This document shows, piece after piece, positions 24,376 to 33,887 of a DNA stretch of 40,037 bases. This stretch comes from Pseudalkalibacillus decolorationis (GTDB lineage: Bacteria; Bacillota; Bacilli; Bacillales; Fictibacillaceae): assembly GCF_024609785.1 (NCBI RefSeq), contig NZ_JANHJQ010000022.1, positions 1-40,037 on the forward strand, written 5' to 3'. Position 1 is the stretch's first letter. Every line of letters starts with the position of its first letter. Under the pieces are notes generated by a model. The model searched no databases, was not told the origin of the DNA, and worked only from the letters and a program-made list of their open reading frames with translations. The position numbers and the translations under genes are program-made.

Positions 24376-24814
24376 ATGAAACACTCCTGGTTAGGTTATT
24401 AGAATAAGAATATTCCTATTACAAATCAATATCAAGTTCAAGACCCTAGCCAGCTAAATGCTGAAGATTGAGATGGGAGCGTTATAGAAGTGAGAGTAAC
24501 GAAGATTTGGGATTGAGCGCTGAAGATTGGAAGTGAGGTGCTAAAGAAAACTGATCAGGGTGTTACTCAAATAGTAATGCTCTTTATTAATTTTATGAAG
24601 ATTCTTTATTAATTGTAAATATAGCATGGTAAATCAGCAAAAAAGGCAGGGGATTATTGTAAAATATGTTAAAATAGGCTTGTGAGGCGTATGAATTTTA
24701 AAGATCTGGCGCTCATTCCGCTGGTTTAATTTTTTTTGTATATATTAGTCTGAATGGTGGATTCGGGCCCTTATAAATGCTAGTGAATTAGCCTAATACA
24801 TGGAGGATTTGATT

Positions 24815-27800
24815 ATGAATCAAGCAACCGAACAAATAAAAATTGTAGAATACGATCCGAGCTATGCTGCAGCAGTTGCAGAAATGTGGAACAATAGCCA
24901 AGATGGCTGGGGTGGGGGAAATACAGTCCAAACCGCAGAGCAAGTAATAAAGCAAGAGGCAAATTCAACAAACCTACACTTATTTCTTGCACTGGATGGG
25001 GAAAAAGTGGTGGGGTATTGCAGTCTAGGTGAATATCGTGAGGACGAAGGAGCCTTATATATCCCTTTATTGAATGTCCGAGGCGATTATCACGGTAAGA
25101 AAGTTGGTAAAAAGCTTGTATTAACAGCCTTAGAACGTGCGATTGATATGAAATGGCCCCGTTTAGATCTGTATACATGGCCGGGCAATACAAAAGCAGT
25201 GCCCCTTTACAAAAAATGCGGATTCTTTTGGGAAGAACGTGATGATGCAACCCATTTAATGAACTTTATGCCAACAGTATTACATACGGAAGCAGTTCAA
25301 GACTTTTTTAAGGATCTAAATTGGTATGAAGCAAGTACAAGGGTAATTGAGGTAAAACCAGATGGAAGTAAGGACAATGATTACCGTGATTACGAATATT
25401 CTTGGTCCAATGAAGAACGAATGTTGAAAATGCAATTTGAGCGATTTGGCAGAGGCCTTCGCTTAATTGAGACAGACGATTATTATATCTCTGCAACGAT
25501 TGAAGACTTCAAACTCGTATTTGGGTCCGAATACAAAATTCTTTATAGCCTAAAAAATAAAACAGGAAAGCCATTAAGGGTTTCGCTTAAAGGTGAAGAC
25601 AATAAAAACATCCAGTTCTCGCTCGACAAAGATTCAGTCGAGGTAAAGGATGAAGTGACCATTGAAGCTCCATTTTATGTAGACCGAATAGAAGAAGAAC
25701 AGAGCATATGGAGAACGCATCCGACGGTTAATACGATGTTAACAATTAATGGAAAAGACGCTTTATTTAAGGTTGGTCTATTGCCGAAATTTCCAGCTAA
25801 TGTTACTTGCCATACTCCGGGGAATTTGTCTTACATCGGAAGTTCAACTACTTTGTTTGTTGATATCGAAAATAACTATAAAGAGACTATTACGTTCTCA
25901 TTCTCTTTACCAGAAAGTGATTTATTGGAGTTAGAGAGCAACAACATAGAAGTTACTTTAGAACCGAAATCCAGGTGTTCAATCCCGGTCCCATTCACCT
26001 TAAAACAGCATGGTTTTTATTCACCTGAAGTGACAATTACAGCAACGAAGCAAGATGGATCTGCTGTAACGTATTCGAAAAAAATCGGTGTCGCTTTTAA
26101 AGGGATTGGCGCAAAATTTTCAGGAGAATGTGAGGAAACCTATCACGTATATAATGGTCAGTATCATTTGTGGCTACAGAAATTCGATAACTGGCTAGTA
26201 CCCGGAAAAACAAAGACTGAAGATCAAGATTCTGCTTTCATGTATCCGAAATTAGGGAAACCTTTTTCCGAGGAGTTCTCAAAGGTCCGTGCAGAAAAGG
26301 TAGAGTTTATTGAAGATGCTAGTTCAATAGGTTACCGGGCTACCTATCAATCAAAAGCGTTTCCGGATGTTAAATTACACGCGGTTGCGAAATTATATAG
26401 TGAAGGTTTAATTGAGCATCATTATGAGGTGGAAAATACACAAATCAACACTTTACAGGAAGATATTTGGTTAAACAATCCAATCTACCATACGCTTGAG
26501 AGAGCGGTTATACCTTATGAAAATAAGATTGTAGAAATGAAGGATTCCATTGGTTCATTCCATGAGTATTGGAAGGGCGATTCAGTAACTGAGAACTGGA
26601 TTTTTTCAAGGGATAATTTAACCCCAAGGGGAATCTGTTGGTCTAAGGATGAAAAGATTAATTTCGGCGGTTGGTTTGTTTATTTTGAAAACCATATTGG
26701 ACGATTACAAGGGAAAGAAATTGTTAAAACAAAACCAGTTTACATGACAATTGGTGCTTTTCAAGACTGGGATTCGTTTCGAGAGTTTTCAATGCAACAA
26801 ACCGTCGAACAAAAAGCGTTGACCGAACATCTTGAGTTTGTTGTAAATAATCACAATCCATTTATTTCTGGGTATACCATTCCTGTTAGTGTTATAGATT
26901 ACAAGGCGGCCTATTTTAATGGAACAATCTATATTCTTTTAGGAGATAAAGTACTAAACAGTAAACAATTTAAAACGGAAGATGCTGTTAAAACAGGGGA
27001 TTTTGATGTCAATGTCGATAATGCTGAAAACATAGGAGTATTATCTTCTAAACTAAAACTGGATTCAATTGAAACGAAAAAGGAATCTCTTTTTGTAAGA
27101 AAAGGGAGCAACCCGATTCGATATAAATCTCTACTAGACAAAGGGTTAGAAACGTTATCGTGCAGCAATGGACTGTTAGAGATTTCTGTCGCACCCGACT
27201 TCTATCCGAGTCTCTACTCACTGAAAGCGAATGGTAGGGAATGGTTAGACTCTTCCTTCCCGAAAGTACAACCAAAATCCTGGTGGAACCCTTGGCCAGG
27301 TGGTGTCCAAAGCACAGTACGCGAGGTTAGTCCGAATTCAATTTTAAAAGAAAAACGACATGCTGAGTTCGTGACACTAAACGATACGAAAGGGAATAAA
27401 TGGGAAGGATTGAAGGTAGTCGTTAAACTCGATGAACATGAAAAATATAAAGGGTTTGAATACCATCAGTATTTCTTACTCCTGGCTGGTTCATCTGTTC
27501 TTTGCCAAACAACGGAAATTATTCAAAATGCAAATCGTTACATCCACATGAAAAAATGGGATACGAATTGTTTCTTTAGACCAAGTCAAGATATAGCAAA
27601 TGGCTGGGGGAGTTTTCAAAATACAAACGGTGATTGGCATAAGATCCATGGGGGTAAAGGGGAGCAACAGATAATAGTTGGCCGTAATGTTGTCTTTGGT
27701 TCAGAGGATCATGATGATCAGCTCCAGGTCATAACCGATCTAAATGATACCGAACTTAACTCCTACATTAATAAAGAAATAATGATGTTTGGAATTCATT

Positions 27801-27916
27801 CAACACTAAATATTGACCACGGAAAACGCTTCTTCACAACACCAGTCTTCTTTATGTTGAATAAAGAGTGGGTACCTGATAGTGCATTGTCCAGCTTAAA
27901 ATCAATCCGTTTTTGA
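24815..27916 (+). CDS. GNAT acetyltransferase fused to a very large beta-rich region
   Basis: ATG 24815 follows TGGAGGAT; the frame's earlier ATG at 24800 overlaps that site. Residues 7-150 are a GNAT domain: EYDPSYAAAVAEMWN, NVRGDYHGKKVGKKLV (acetyl-CoA loop) and NTKAVPLYKKCGFF. The other roughly 880 residues are beta-rich with no membrane helix or signal peptide. They include two immunoglobulin-like stretches (about 225-330 and 335-435) and a region from about 445 to the end that resembles carbohydrate-active or galactose-mutarotase-type sandwiches (SWWNPWPGGVQ, EYHQYFLLLAGSSVLCQTTEI). An acetyltransferase on a 1033-residue cytoplasmic protein suggests combined sugar or amino-sugar processing, but the function is unknown. 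Monocistronic. Confidence 0.85.
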   Translation: MNQATEQIKIVEYDPSYAAAVAEMWNNSQDGWGGGNTVQTAEQVIKQEANSTNLHLFLALDGEKVVGYCSLGEYREDEGALYIPLLNVRGDYHGKKVGKKLVLTALERAIDMKWPRLDLYTWPGNTKAVPLYKKCGFFWEERDDATHLMNFMPTVLHTEAVQDFFKDLNWYEASTRVIEVKPDGSKDNDYRDYEYSWSNEERMLKMQFERFGRGLRLIETDDYYISATIEDFKLVFGSEYKILYSLKNKTGKPLRVSLKGEDNKNIQFSLDKDSVEVKDEVTIEAPFYVDRIEEEQSIWRTHPTVNTMLTINGKDALFKVGLLPKFPANVTCHTPGNLSYIGSSTTLFVDIENNYKETITFSFSLPESDLLELESNNIEVTLEPKSRCSIPVPFTLKQHGFYSPEVTITATKQDGSAVTYSKKIGVAFKGIGAKFSGECEETYHVYNGQYHLWLQKFDNWLVPGKTKTEDQDSAFMYPKLGKPFSEEFSKVRAEKVEFIEDASSIGYRATYQSKAFPDVKLHAVAKLYSEGLIEHHYEVENTQINTLQEDIWLNNPIYHTLERAVIPYENKIVEMKDSIGSFHEYWKGDSVTENWIFSRDNLTPRGICWSKDEKINFGGWFVYFENHIGRLQGKEIVKTKPVYMTIGAFQDWDSFREFSMQQTVEQKALTEHLEFVVNNHNPFISGYTIPVSVIDYKAAYFNGTIYILLGDKVLNSKQFKTEDAVKTGDFDVNVDNAENIGVLSSKLKLDSIETKKESLFVRKGSNPIRYKSLLDKGLETLSCSNGLLEISVAPDFYPSLYSLKANGREWLDSSFPKVQPKSWWNPWPGGVQSTVREVSPNSILKEKRHAEFVTLNDTKGNKWEGLKVVVKLDEHEKYKGFEYHQYFLLLAGSSVLCQTTEIIQNANRYIHMKKWDTNCFFRPSQDIANGWGSFQNTNGDWHKIHGGKGEQQIIVGRNVVFGSEDHDDQLQVITDLNDTELNSYINKEIMMFGIHSTLNIDHGKRFFTTPVFFMLNKEWVPDSALSSLKSIRF

Positions 27917-27922
27917 GGGGTA

Positions 27923-28065
27923 GTTCGAAGAGTCTGGGAAACATTGCTGGCAAATTTCTTCGTTGCGTTGTCATTTCAGATACTCACGTACTAATTAAGT
28001 ACGTTCCGTTCTTCAAGACTGCCGCGCCTCGAACTTCTTGGCCCTGTTTGTCCTCCTCTTCGAAC
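27923..28065. mobile_element. 143-bp TIR-flanked element
   Basis: GTTCGAAGAG (27923-27932) and CTCTTCGAAC (28056-28065) are perfect 10-bp inverted ends, related to the GTTCAAAAAGTA ends of the 13017 element. It starts 7 bp after the GNAT-fusion stop codon. No coding capacity. Confidence 0.6.
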
Positions 28066-28079
28066 ATCTATTAATGGTA

Positions 28080-28172
28080 GTTCGAAGAGTCTGGGAGGCC
28101 AACACGATGTTGGTCAGTCCGACGTCATCACAGGACGTGATACATTTAGTCGGACTTCAATATAGGCTGAAC
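28080..28172. repeat. Second, partial copy of the GTTCGAAGAG element
   Basis: It repeats the 21-bp left end GTAGTTCGAAGAGTCTGGGA of the 27919 element, then carries a GGCCAACA/TGTTGGTC hairpin and ACAGGACGTGATACATTTAG, shared in reverse orientation with the 13017 element. The right end is not clean. It reaches to within 25 bp of the amidohydrolase start. Confidence 0.55.
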
Positions 28173-28196
28173 ATCTGAACAGAAAGAAGGAAATAC

Positions 28197-29051
28197 ATGA
28201 AGATTATTGACGCACATATGCATTTTTCAAATATTGAGAGCTTTAAAGAAACGGCTATTGAAAAGTCTAAGTTAGACTATTCTTATGATGGTATTGTAAA
28301 AGAGTACGAGGAGTCCAACGTCGTATTAGGAATTGGAATGGGATTAGTTGAAAAAGAAAAAGAAGGGTTTCCGGATCCTTCTTCTCCTACACCAATGGGA
28401 TTGGATCTGGATCAACGAATTCCATCTTCAGTTGTCTATTGCGTTGGTGTCAATCCGTATCAACTTCAAAAACAGGATCTAGAAGAACTGGATAAGTCAT
28501 TGCATGATCCAAAGGTAGTTGGAATTAAAATCTATTTAGGCTATTATCCTTTTTACGCGTATGATGAGGTGTACCAGCCTGTATACAAGCTTGCTAAAAA
28601 GTATAAACTTCCAGTCGTATTCCACACAGGAGATACGTATTCTGAAAGAGGATTATTGAAATACGCACATCCTTTAACGCTAGACGAAGTAGCTGTCCAA
28701 CACCGTGATATTAACTTTATGATGGCACACTTTGGTGATCCTTGGACATTGGATGGAGCAGAAGTGGTTTATAAAAATCGCAATATGTTTGCTGACTTAT
28801 CAGGATTAATAGTGGGTACGGCTACTGATATTAAACGATATCAGGATTCACCACGCTTCTTTAATCACTTGAAACATGCGTTAACCTTTACAGACAATTA
28901 TCCAAAGTTTCTATTTGGAACGGATTGGCCACTTGTTCCTGTCCAACCGTATATCGACTTTGTGAAAGAGATCATCCCAAAGAGATATCATGAAGATGTG
29001 TTTTACAATACGGCTTTGAAAGTGTTTCCTAAAATAAAAATATACTTATAA
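28197..29051 (+). CDS. Amidohydrolase-family metal-dependent hydrolase
   Basis: The 284-residue TIM-barrel enzyme of the amidohydrolase-2 (PF04909-like) family has DAHMHF at the N-terminus (His-x-His), KIYLGYYPF, VVFHTGDT and MMAHFGDPW (metal His residues) and FGTDWPLVP (catalytic Asp). The family includes decarboxylases and hydrolases of cyclic or carboxylated substrates. AAGAAGGAAA precedes the ATG. It is followed by the PhzF-like gene after 136 nt containing a hairpin. The substrate is unknown. Confidence 0.83.
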   Translation: MKIIDAHMHFSNIESFKETAIEKSKLDYSYDGIVKEYEESNVVLGIGMGLVEKEKEGFPDPSSPTPMGLDLDQRIPSSVVYCVGVNPYQLQKQDLEELDKSLHDPKVVGIKIYLGYYPFYAYDEVYQPVYKLAKKYKLPVVFHTGDTYSERGLLKYAHPLTLDEVAVQHRDINFMMAHFGDPWTLDGAEVVYKNRNMFADLSGLIVGTATDIKRYQDSPRFFNHLKHALTFTDNYPKFLFGTDWPLVPVQPYIDFVKEIIPKRYHEDVFYNTALKVFPKIKIYL

Positions 29052-29120
29052 TTTAGAGTAATGTTGAGGATTGAATTTGTCAGGAATAAATATAACTAGG
29101 TTACGAGTAATTCTTTAAGG

Positions 29121-29161
29121 GATGACTCAGAAGGCAGATTGTTAGGATCTTTTGAGTCATC
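29121..29161 (+). terminator. GATGACTCA hairpin between amidohydrolase and PhzF-like genes
   Basis: GATGACTCA and TGAGTCATC form a 9-bp perfect stem with a 23-nt loop but no clear T-run. It could be a weak terminator or a processing site. It is the same hairpin type as at 23761. Confidence 0.45.
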
Positions 29162-29187
29162 TGTACTTGGTAGTTGAGGTGAAAAAA

Positions 29188-30057
29188 TTGTCGAGTTATG
29201 AAGTGGTAAATACAACGGTGTTCGCTTTAGAAGATGGTGGAGGTAACCCATGCCCTGTTGTATTGAACGCAGACAGTCTGACAACAGATAAAATGCAGAG
29301 GATAACAAAGGATATTGGTCATGAATCAGCATTTGTTTTAAAACCAACCCGTTCTGATTGTGATGTGAGGCTTCGTTTCTTTGTTCCATTAAATGAGATG
29401 GAAATGTGTATTCATGCAACGATAGGTAGCATAACAACTCTTGTTAACCGAGGTATGATAAAACAATCACCAACTATTGTGGAGACAATATTAGGTCTAA
29501 TTAAAGTTGAATGGGAAGTAAGCGGATCAAATGTAAATGTTAATGTGGAACAATTTCAACCTAGTTTCATGAATGTAAACCCGACAAAAGGAAATGTGTG
29601 TAGAGCATTAAATATTGGTATTGAGGAAATAGATGACTCTCCAATTCAATCTGTTTCTACGTCACGTTACAAGCTAATTATTCCCTTAAGAAGTATTGAA
29701 TCGCTTAACAATCTTAACCCTAATTTCAACTACCTTTGGCAATTGTGTGATGAATTTAACATAACCGGGCTTTATCCTTTTGCTATTGAAAAGAAAAACA
29801 AGCCATTTGTCCAAGCACGACAATTTCCAAAGAGAGCAGGATATAACGAAGATCCAGCAACTGGTGTAGCTGCATCTGCTCTAGGGGTATATTTAGCCGA
29901 ACATAAGCTATTGAACCCCGTAATAAATGGTTGGGCTAGTTATCAGGTTATTCAGGGAGTTGCTATGGGTCGGCCAAGTATTATCAAATCCGAGGTGTTA
30001 ATACAAGAAAATAAAATCGTTAGAACGCGGATTAATGGAAACGCGGTAATAAATTAA
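29188..30057 (+). CDS. PhzF-family isomerase/epimerase
   Basis: The best start is TTG 29188, 6 nt behind GAGGTG. The 289-residue protein has both halves of the PhzF/diaminopimelate-epimerase-like fold: GGNPCPVVLNADSLT, the catalytic Glu46 in IGHESAFVL, an MEMCIHATIGS loop and the NEDPATGVAASALGVYL motif. The second motif normally reads C-G-H-A-T, here C-I-H-A-T. PhzF-like enzymes isomerise small acids and most are uncharacterised. It lies between the amidohydrolase and GNAT genes on the same strand. Confidence 0.87.
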   Translation: MSSYEVVNTTVFALEDGGGNPCPVVLNADSLTTDKMQRITKDIGHESAFVLKPTRSDCDVRLRFFVPLNEMEMCIHATIGSITTLVNRGMIKQSPTIVETILGLIKVEWEVSGSNVNVNVEQFQPSFMNVNPTKGNVCRALNIGIEEIDDSPIQSVSTSRYKLIIPLRSIESLNNLNPNFNYLWQLCDEFNITGLYPFAIEKKNKPFVQARQFPKRAGYNEDPATGVAASALGVYLAEHKLLNPVINGWASYQVIQGVAMGRPSIIKSEVLIQENKIVRTRINGNAVIN

Positions 30058-30155
30058 CTCATATGAATAATTAAAGTTTTAACTTGCTAAAGTTCTGGAA
30101 TTATTTACGACTAGTAACAGAGTTAAAAATTAATCTCTTTAAAAAGGAGAGCAAT

Positions 30156-30608
30156 ATGGAGATTCGAAAGTTGAGCCCGTGTGAGAACTATCCCATGGAC
30201 TTGCTAGTATCAGCTGATCCGTCAAGGAAGTTGGTTGAAGGGTATCTAAAAAGAGGAGAATGTTTTGTAGCAGTAATAGATAAGCAGGTAATAGGGGTAT
30301 ATGTGTTGCTATCAACCAGACCTGAAACAGTGGAGTTAGTAAATATCGCGGTAGAGGAAAAGCAGCAGCGTAAAGGAATCGGAAAACAATTAGTTATAGA
30401 CGCTATTCGAAATGCAAGGTTACAAGGCTATAAGACAATCGAGATAGGGACTGGCAATTCTGGAGTAGGTCAACTGGCACTCTATCAAAAATGCGGTTTT
30501 AGAATAATTGGGGTTGATAAAGACTTCTTCCTCAGGCATTATACTGAAGAAATTTTCGAAAATGGTATACAGGTGACTGACATGATACGCTTATCACAAG
30601 ATATTTGA
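30156..30608 (+). CDS. GNAT-family N-acetyltransferase (YvbK-like)
   Basis: ATG 30156 follows AAAAAGGAGA; the open frame before it lacks a site. The 150-residue protein is a single GNAT domain: LLVSADPSRKLVEGYLKRGECFVA, VNIAVEEKQQRKGIGKQL (acetyl-CoA loop R/Q-x-x-G-I-G) and ALYQKCGFRIIGVDKDFF. The ADPSRKLV...YLKRGECF start resembles the YvbK group of Bacillus. The acceptor is unknown. It lies 20 nt before serA. Confidence 0.87.
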   Translation: MEIRKLSPCENYPMDLLVSADPSRKLVEGYLKRGECFVAVIDKQVIGVYVLLSTRPETVELVNIAVEEKQQRKGIGKQLVIDAIRNARLQGYKTIEIGTGNSGVGQLALYQKCGFRIIGVDKDFFLRHYTEEIFENGIQVTDMIRLSQDI

Positions 30609-30628
30609 ACAGGAGGTGCTCAGTAAAT

Positions 30629-32221
30629 ATGTTTAACATATTAGTTAGTGATCCGTTAAGCAATTCAGGAATACAGGCATTGCTTAATGCGGATGATGTT
30701 CATGTTGACCAAAAAACCGATATGGACGAAGCTGAATTGATAAAGGTTATTCCTAATTATGACGCGCTGTTGGTCAGAAGTCAGACAAAGGTTAACAGTG
30801 ATGTGTTGAGAGCAGCGACTAATTTGAAAGTGATCGGTCGTGCAGGCGTCGGTGTTGATAATATTGATATCGCTGCCGCTACTGAAAAGGGTATACTTGT
30901 TGTGAATGCACCTGATGGCAACACGATTTCCGCAGCGGAGCACGCCATGGCAATGATGATGTCACTTGCCCGAAATATTCCCCGTGCTTATCAGTCTATG
31001 GTGGCTGGCGAATGGAACCGGACTGCTTTCCGGGGTGTTGAATTAAACAAAAAAACATTAGGCATTATTGGCATGGGTAGGATCGGGACTGAGGTTTCGT
31101 ATCGGGCAAAAGGATTTCAAATGCACGTTATCGCTTTTGACCCGTTTTTATCAGAAGAACGCGCGAAAAAACTCGGGGTTGAAAAAGGGTCGGTTGAGGA
31201 TGTTGTTAAAGTTGCTGACTTTATTACTGTGCACACACCTCTGACCAAAGAAACACACCATCTTCTTAGTACGGATGAATTTAATCTTATGAGACCCGGT
31301 GTACGCCTTATTAACTGTGCACGCGGCGGTATCATTGATGAACAGGCACTTTATAAAGCGATTCATGAAGGCAAGGTTGCTGGTGCGGCGCTCGATGTCT
31401 TTGAAACAGAGCCACCGATTAACAATCCGCTTGTCACCTTACCTCAAGTCATTGTCACGCCACACCTTGGCGCATCAACGGAAGAAGCACAGGAACTTGT
31501 TGCTCGTGATGTGAGTGAAGAGGTACTTCACATTTTGAACAATAAAGCATTTAAAAATGCCGTTAATCTACCGGCGATGTCTTCTGAAACGATGGCTAAA
31601 TTGGAGCCATACTCATTGCTCGGCACGAAACTTGGCGAGATGATCATACAAATTACTGAGGGCACACCGGAAGATATTCAGATTACTTATTCCGGAGAGC
31701 TGACTGAACTTGATACCGCTCATTTGACCCGCATGATTTTAAAAGGAATGTTATCCTATCATCTTGGTTCCCAAGTTAACCTTGTCAACGCGACACACCT
31801 AGCGAAGGCACATGGCCTGTCTTATACTGTGAAAAATTCAGCTCATGATCGCGGCTTTACTAGCTTAATCAATGTATCGATAAAAACTGAAAATCAAGAA
31901 CGAAGCGTCTCTGGCACATTGTTAAACGGGTACGGTCCGCGGATTATTAAAATTGACGATTATACCATTGATATTTCACCAGAAGATCACCTCTTGCTTA
32001 TTCATCATATAGACCGTCCCGGATTGATCGGGCATGTTGGCTCGGTTCTTGGTGAAACTGCTATCAACATTGGCTCAATGCAAGTTGCCCGCCAAAACAT
32101 CGGCGGTCGTGCAATCATGATGCTCTCGATTGACAAGAAAGCAGAAGAAAGCGTAGTTGAAAAACTGGAACAGATCCAGGATATTATTAGTGTCAAAGAG
32201 ATTGAAATTGTGAGCCGCTGA
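30629..32221 (+). CDS. serA: D-3-phosphoglycerate dehydrogenase
   Basis: CAGGAGGTG places the start at ATG 30629 (MFNILVSDPLSNSG). The 530-residue protein is the long type: substrate and NAD domains with GIIGMGRIGTEV, the RVGVDNID-like GRAGVGVDNIDIAA, catalytic INCARGGIIDEQAL and TPHLGASTEEAQ, an intervening domain, and a C-terminal ACT domain (LLIHHIDRPGLIGHVGSVLGE) that usually senses serine. It makes 3-phosphohydroxypyruvate, the first step of serine synthesis. No serC or serB is adjacent. Family A repeats follow. Confidence 0.95.
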   Translation: MFNILVSDPLSNSGIQALLNADDVHVDQKTDMDEAELIKVIPNYDALLVRSQTKVNSDVLRAATNLKVIGRAGVGVDNIDIAAATEKGILVVNAPDGNTISAAEHAMAMMMSLARNIPRAYQSMVAGEWNRTAFRGVELNKKTLGIIGMGRIGTEVSYRAKGFQMHVIAFDPFLSEERAKKLGVEKGSVEDVVKVADFITVHTPLTKETHHLLSTDEFNLMRPGVRLINCARGGIIDEQALYKAIHEGKVAGAALDVFETEPPINNPLVTLPQVIVTPHLGASTEEAQELVARDVSEEVLHILNNKAFKNAVNLPAMSSETMAKLEPYSLLGTKLGEMIIQITEGTPEDIQITYSGELTELDTAHLTRMILKGMLSYHLGSQVNLVNATHLAKAHGLSYTVKNSAHDRGFTSLINVSIKTENQERSVSGTLLNGYGPRIIKIDDYTIDISPEDHLLLIHHIDRPGLIGHVGSVLGETAINIGSMQVARQNIGGRAIMMLSIDKKAEESVVEKLEQIQDIISVKEIEIVSR

Positions 32222-32273
32222 ACGAAAACGAGACCACAATGGAAGTGCTTCCTAGAGGGAAAGCTAATAAATT

Positions 32274-32482
32274 TAAAGAAAACTTGGCAAAGCCAAGCCT
32301 TTGGCGCTGGCTGAGCTTTAGTTGCGCTTATACTATAGAAAGTATTTTTATACTTTCTTAACGTGTAAAGAAAACTTGGCAAAGCCAAGCCTTTGGCGCC
32401 GGCTGAGCTTTAGTCCCTAAAGGGATGACCTAAAGGCACTTGCTTTATACTATAGAAAGTATTTTTATACTTTCTTACCGTG
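32274..32482 (-). repeat. Family A repeat, tandem copies 6 and 7 (reverse)
   Basis: Unit 32274-32365 is standard. Unit 32366-32482 has the same ends but a 25-bp insertion (CCCTAAAGGGATGACCTAAA) between the two hairpins. Both contain AAAGAAAACTTGGCAAAGCC and CTATAGAAAGTATTTTTATA. Confidence 0.88.
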
Positions 32483-32483
32483 T

Positions 32484-32520
32484 AAAAAAGCCATCCCGGT
32501 ATGTTGTCAGGATGGCTTTA
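32484..32520. terminator. Terminator between serA and the HAD gene
   Basis: AAAGCCATCC and GGATGGCTTT form a 10-bp stem. The T-run is on the minus-strand side, so it mainly serves the HAD gene. Confidence 0.8.
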
Positions 32521-32551
32521 CAATTAAATATACAATTTTCTCATCCGAATT

Positions 32552-33670
32552 CTAAAAAATATCAATTACTTCTCGTACGTCATTTAAAATGTAATCAGCT
32601 TCTAATTTTTCAAACTCTCCTCGAGCATCCTGTCCAGATAGTCCAGTCAGAACAGCTGCAAAACGGCAACCAATACTTCTCGCCGCCATAAAGTCAGCTA
32701 TTGAGTCTCCGACGACGAGAATGTCATCTGCATCTGCCAATGGGAGGCGGTGGTTAATAGCTTCCTCTGGATCTGCCTGTTTGCCGAGCCAACCGTACAC
32801 ATACGTGAATGGTTGGGGTTTAGCAAGCGGAGCTTTGTCCGGATATTTTTGCTCTGCTTTTAAGACATCACTTGCTGATACTATGCGATTATGATCAACA
32901 TGTTCAAGTACGTCCATAGCTCGGAGCGGCTCAAGTGTTTCGATTTCAGGTCTTCCTGTACCGATTCCGATCGTAATGCCTTTATCGCTTAATTTTTTGA
33001 ACAACGTTTTAATCTCTTCAGGCGGCACGATAGGAATTTCATTAGCCAGGAATCCTTTCTTACCAGTTTGGAAAGGAGGTTTGCCATTCGACAATTCCGC
33101 TTTATCATCTCCAACATACCACTCTTGGAAAACTTCCCGGCATACGTCCCATAATTGACTATTACGCGTAAAGCTCTTTGTAGCCACACCGATTTTTTCT
33201 TCCGCAATCGTATTTAAATAAAGAAACAGTTGTTGTTTCCTTGCATCGCCTTTTTCAAAATCAGCGACAAACCCCGCATAATCCAAACGCACACTATTTT
33301 TAGAAGCAAGGGTCTTTATCTCATGAAGTGTATCGCGGTTAATCTCAGCTTGAATGATGGTTTTCACTTTTTCGGGATGTTCACTTTTAAGTTGATCCAA
33401 AATGCATATAATTTGATAGGAAAATGCGAGATAGACCATATCCCAGTTCGCATTGATACCGCGTGCTTTAATCAACTTCAGAACCTGGTCTTGATCGAAT
33501 ACATCACCGCGTACCCGGCGGATTACATCTTCATCAGGACCCGGTGTAAAGTTATCAGGGTCTAGCCCTATGTAATTATTACTGTGAAGCAGTTCCCAAA
33601 CGGTTAGTGCCGAAGCGTCGAAATAGCGTTCCTCGCTCAACAATACCCCGTCAACATCAAATAAAATCAC
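32552..33670 (-). CDS. HAD-superfamily hydrolase with an unusually long cap
   Basis: The frame is open to an ATG at 33703 without a site. AGGAGGTG is correctly spaced for GTG 33670, giving 372 residues that begin MILFDVDGVLLSEERYF, with the HAD nucleophile Asp5 (DxD) almost at the N-terminus. Motif II is GIGTGRP and motif IV VVGDSIADFMAARSIG, in the last third. About 220 residues separate nucleophile and motif II, much longer than a typical C1 cap (about 80-100). It would be a phosphatase of unknown substrate. It is convergent with serA and divergent from aroA. Confidence 0.78.
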   Translation of the reverse strand: MILFDVDGVLLSEERYFDASALTVWELLHSNNYIGLDPDNFTPGPDEDVIRRVRGDVFDQDQVLKLIKARGINANWDMVYLAFSYQIICILDQLKSEHPEKVKTIIQAEINRDTLHEIKTLASKNSVRLDYAGFVADFEKGDARKQQLFLYLNTIAEEKIGVATKSFTRNSQLWDVCREVFQEWYVGDDKAELSNGKPPFQTGKKGFLANEIPIVPPEEIKTLFKKLSDKGITIGIGTGRPEIETLEPLRAMDVLEHVDHNRIVSASDVLKAEQKYPDKAPLAKPQPFTYVYGWLGKQADPEEAINHRLPLADADDILVVGDSIADFMAARSIGCRFAAVLTGLSGQDARGEFEKLEADYILNDVREVIDIF

Positions 33671-33887
33671 GTTGCCTGCCACCTCCTGGATGTTCAAAGC
33701 CATCCGTTTTAGAATATTTTAGCATAGTTAAGACCGATCATGACTAATAATCGACATTGTTCATTACAATTTAACATAAAAAAATTAAGCTGTAATTAAA
33801 AATAGAATATTTACTTAATTTTCTTTTTTAACTGGACTTTAATGTTAAAATTCATTTAATAGATTTATAACGGAAAGGGTGTCTCAT

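Noticed and set aside
24576-24620. GTTACT/AGTAAT hairpin upstream of the GNAT-fusion gene
   Set aside because: The stem is short and imperfect and lies between divergent genes where no terminator is needed.
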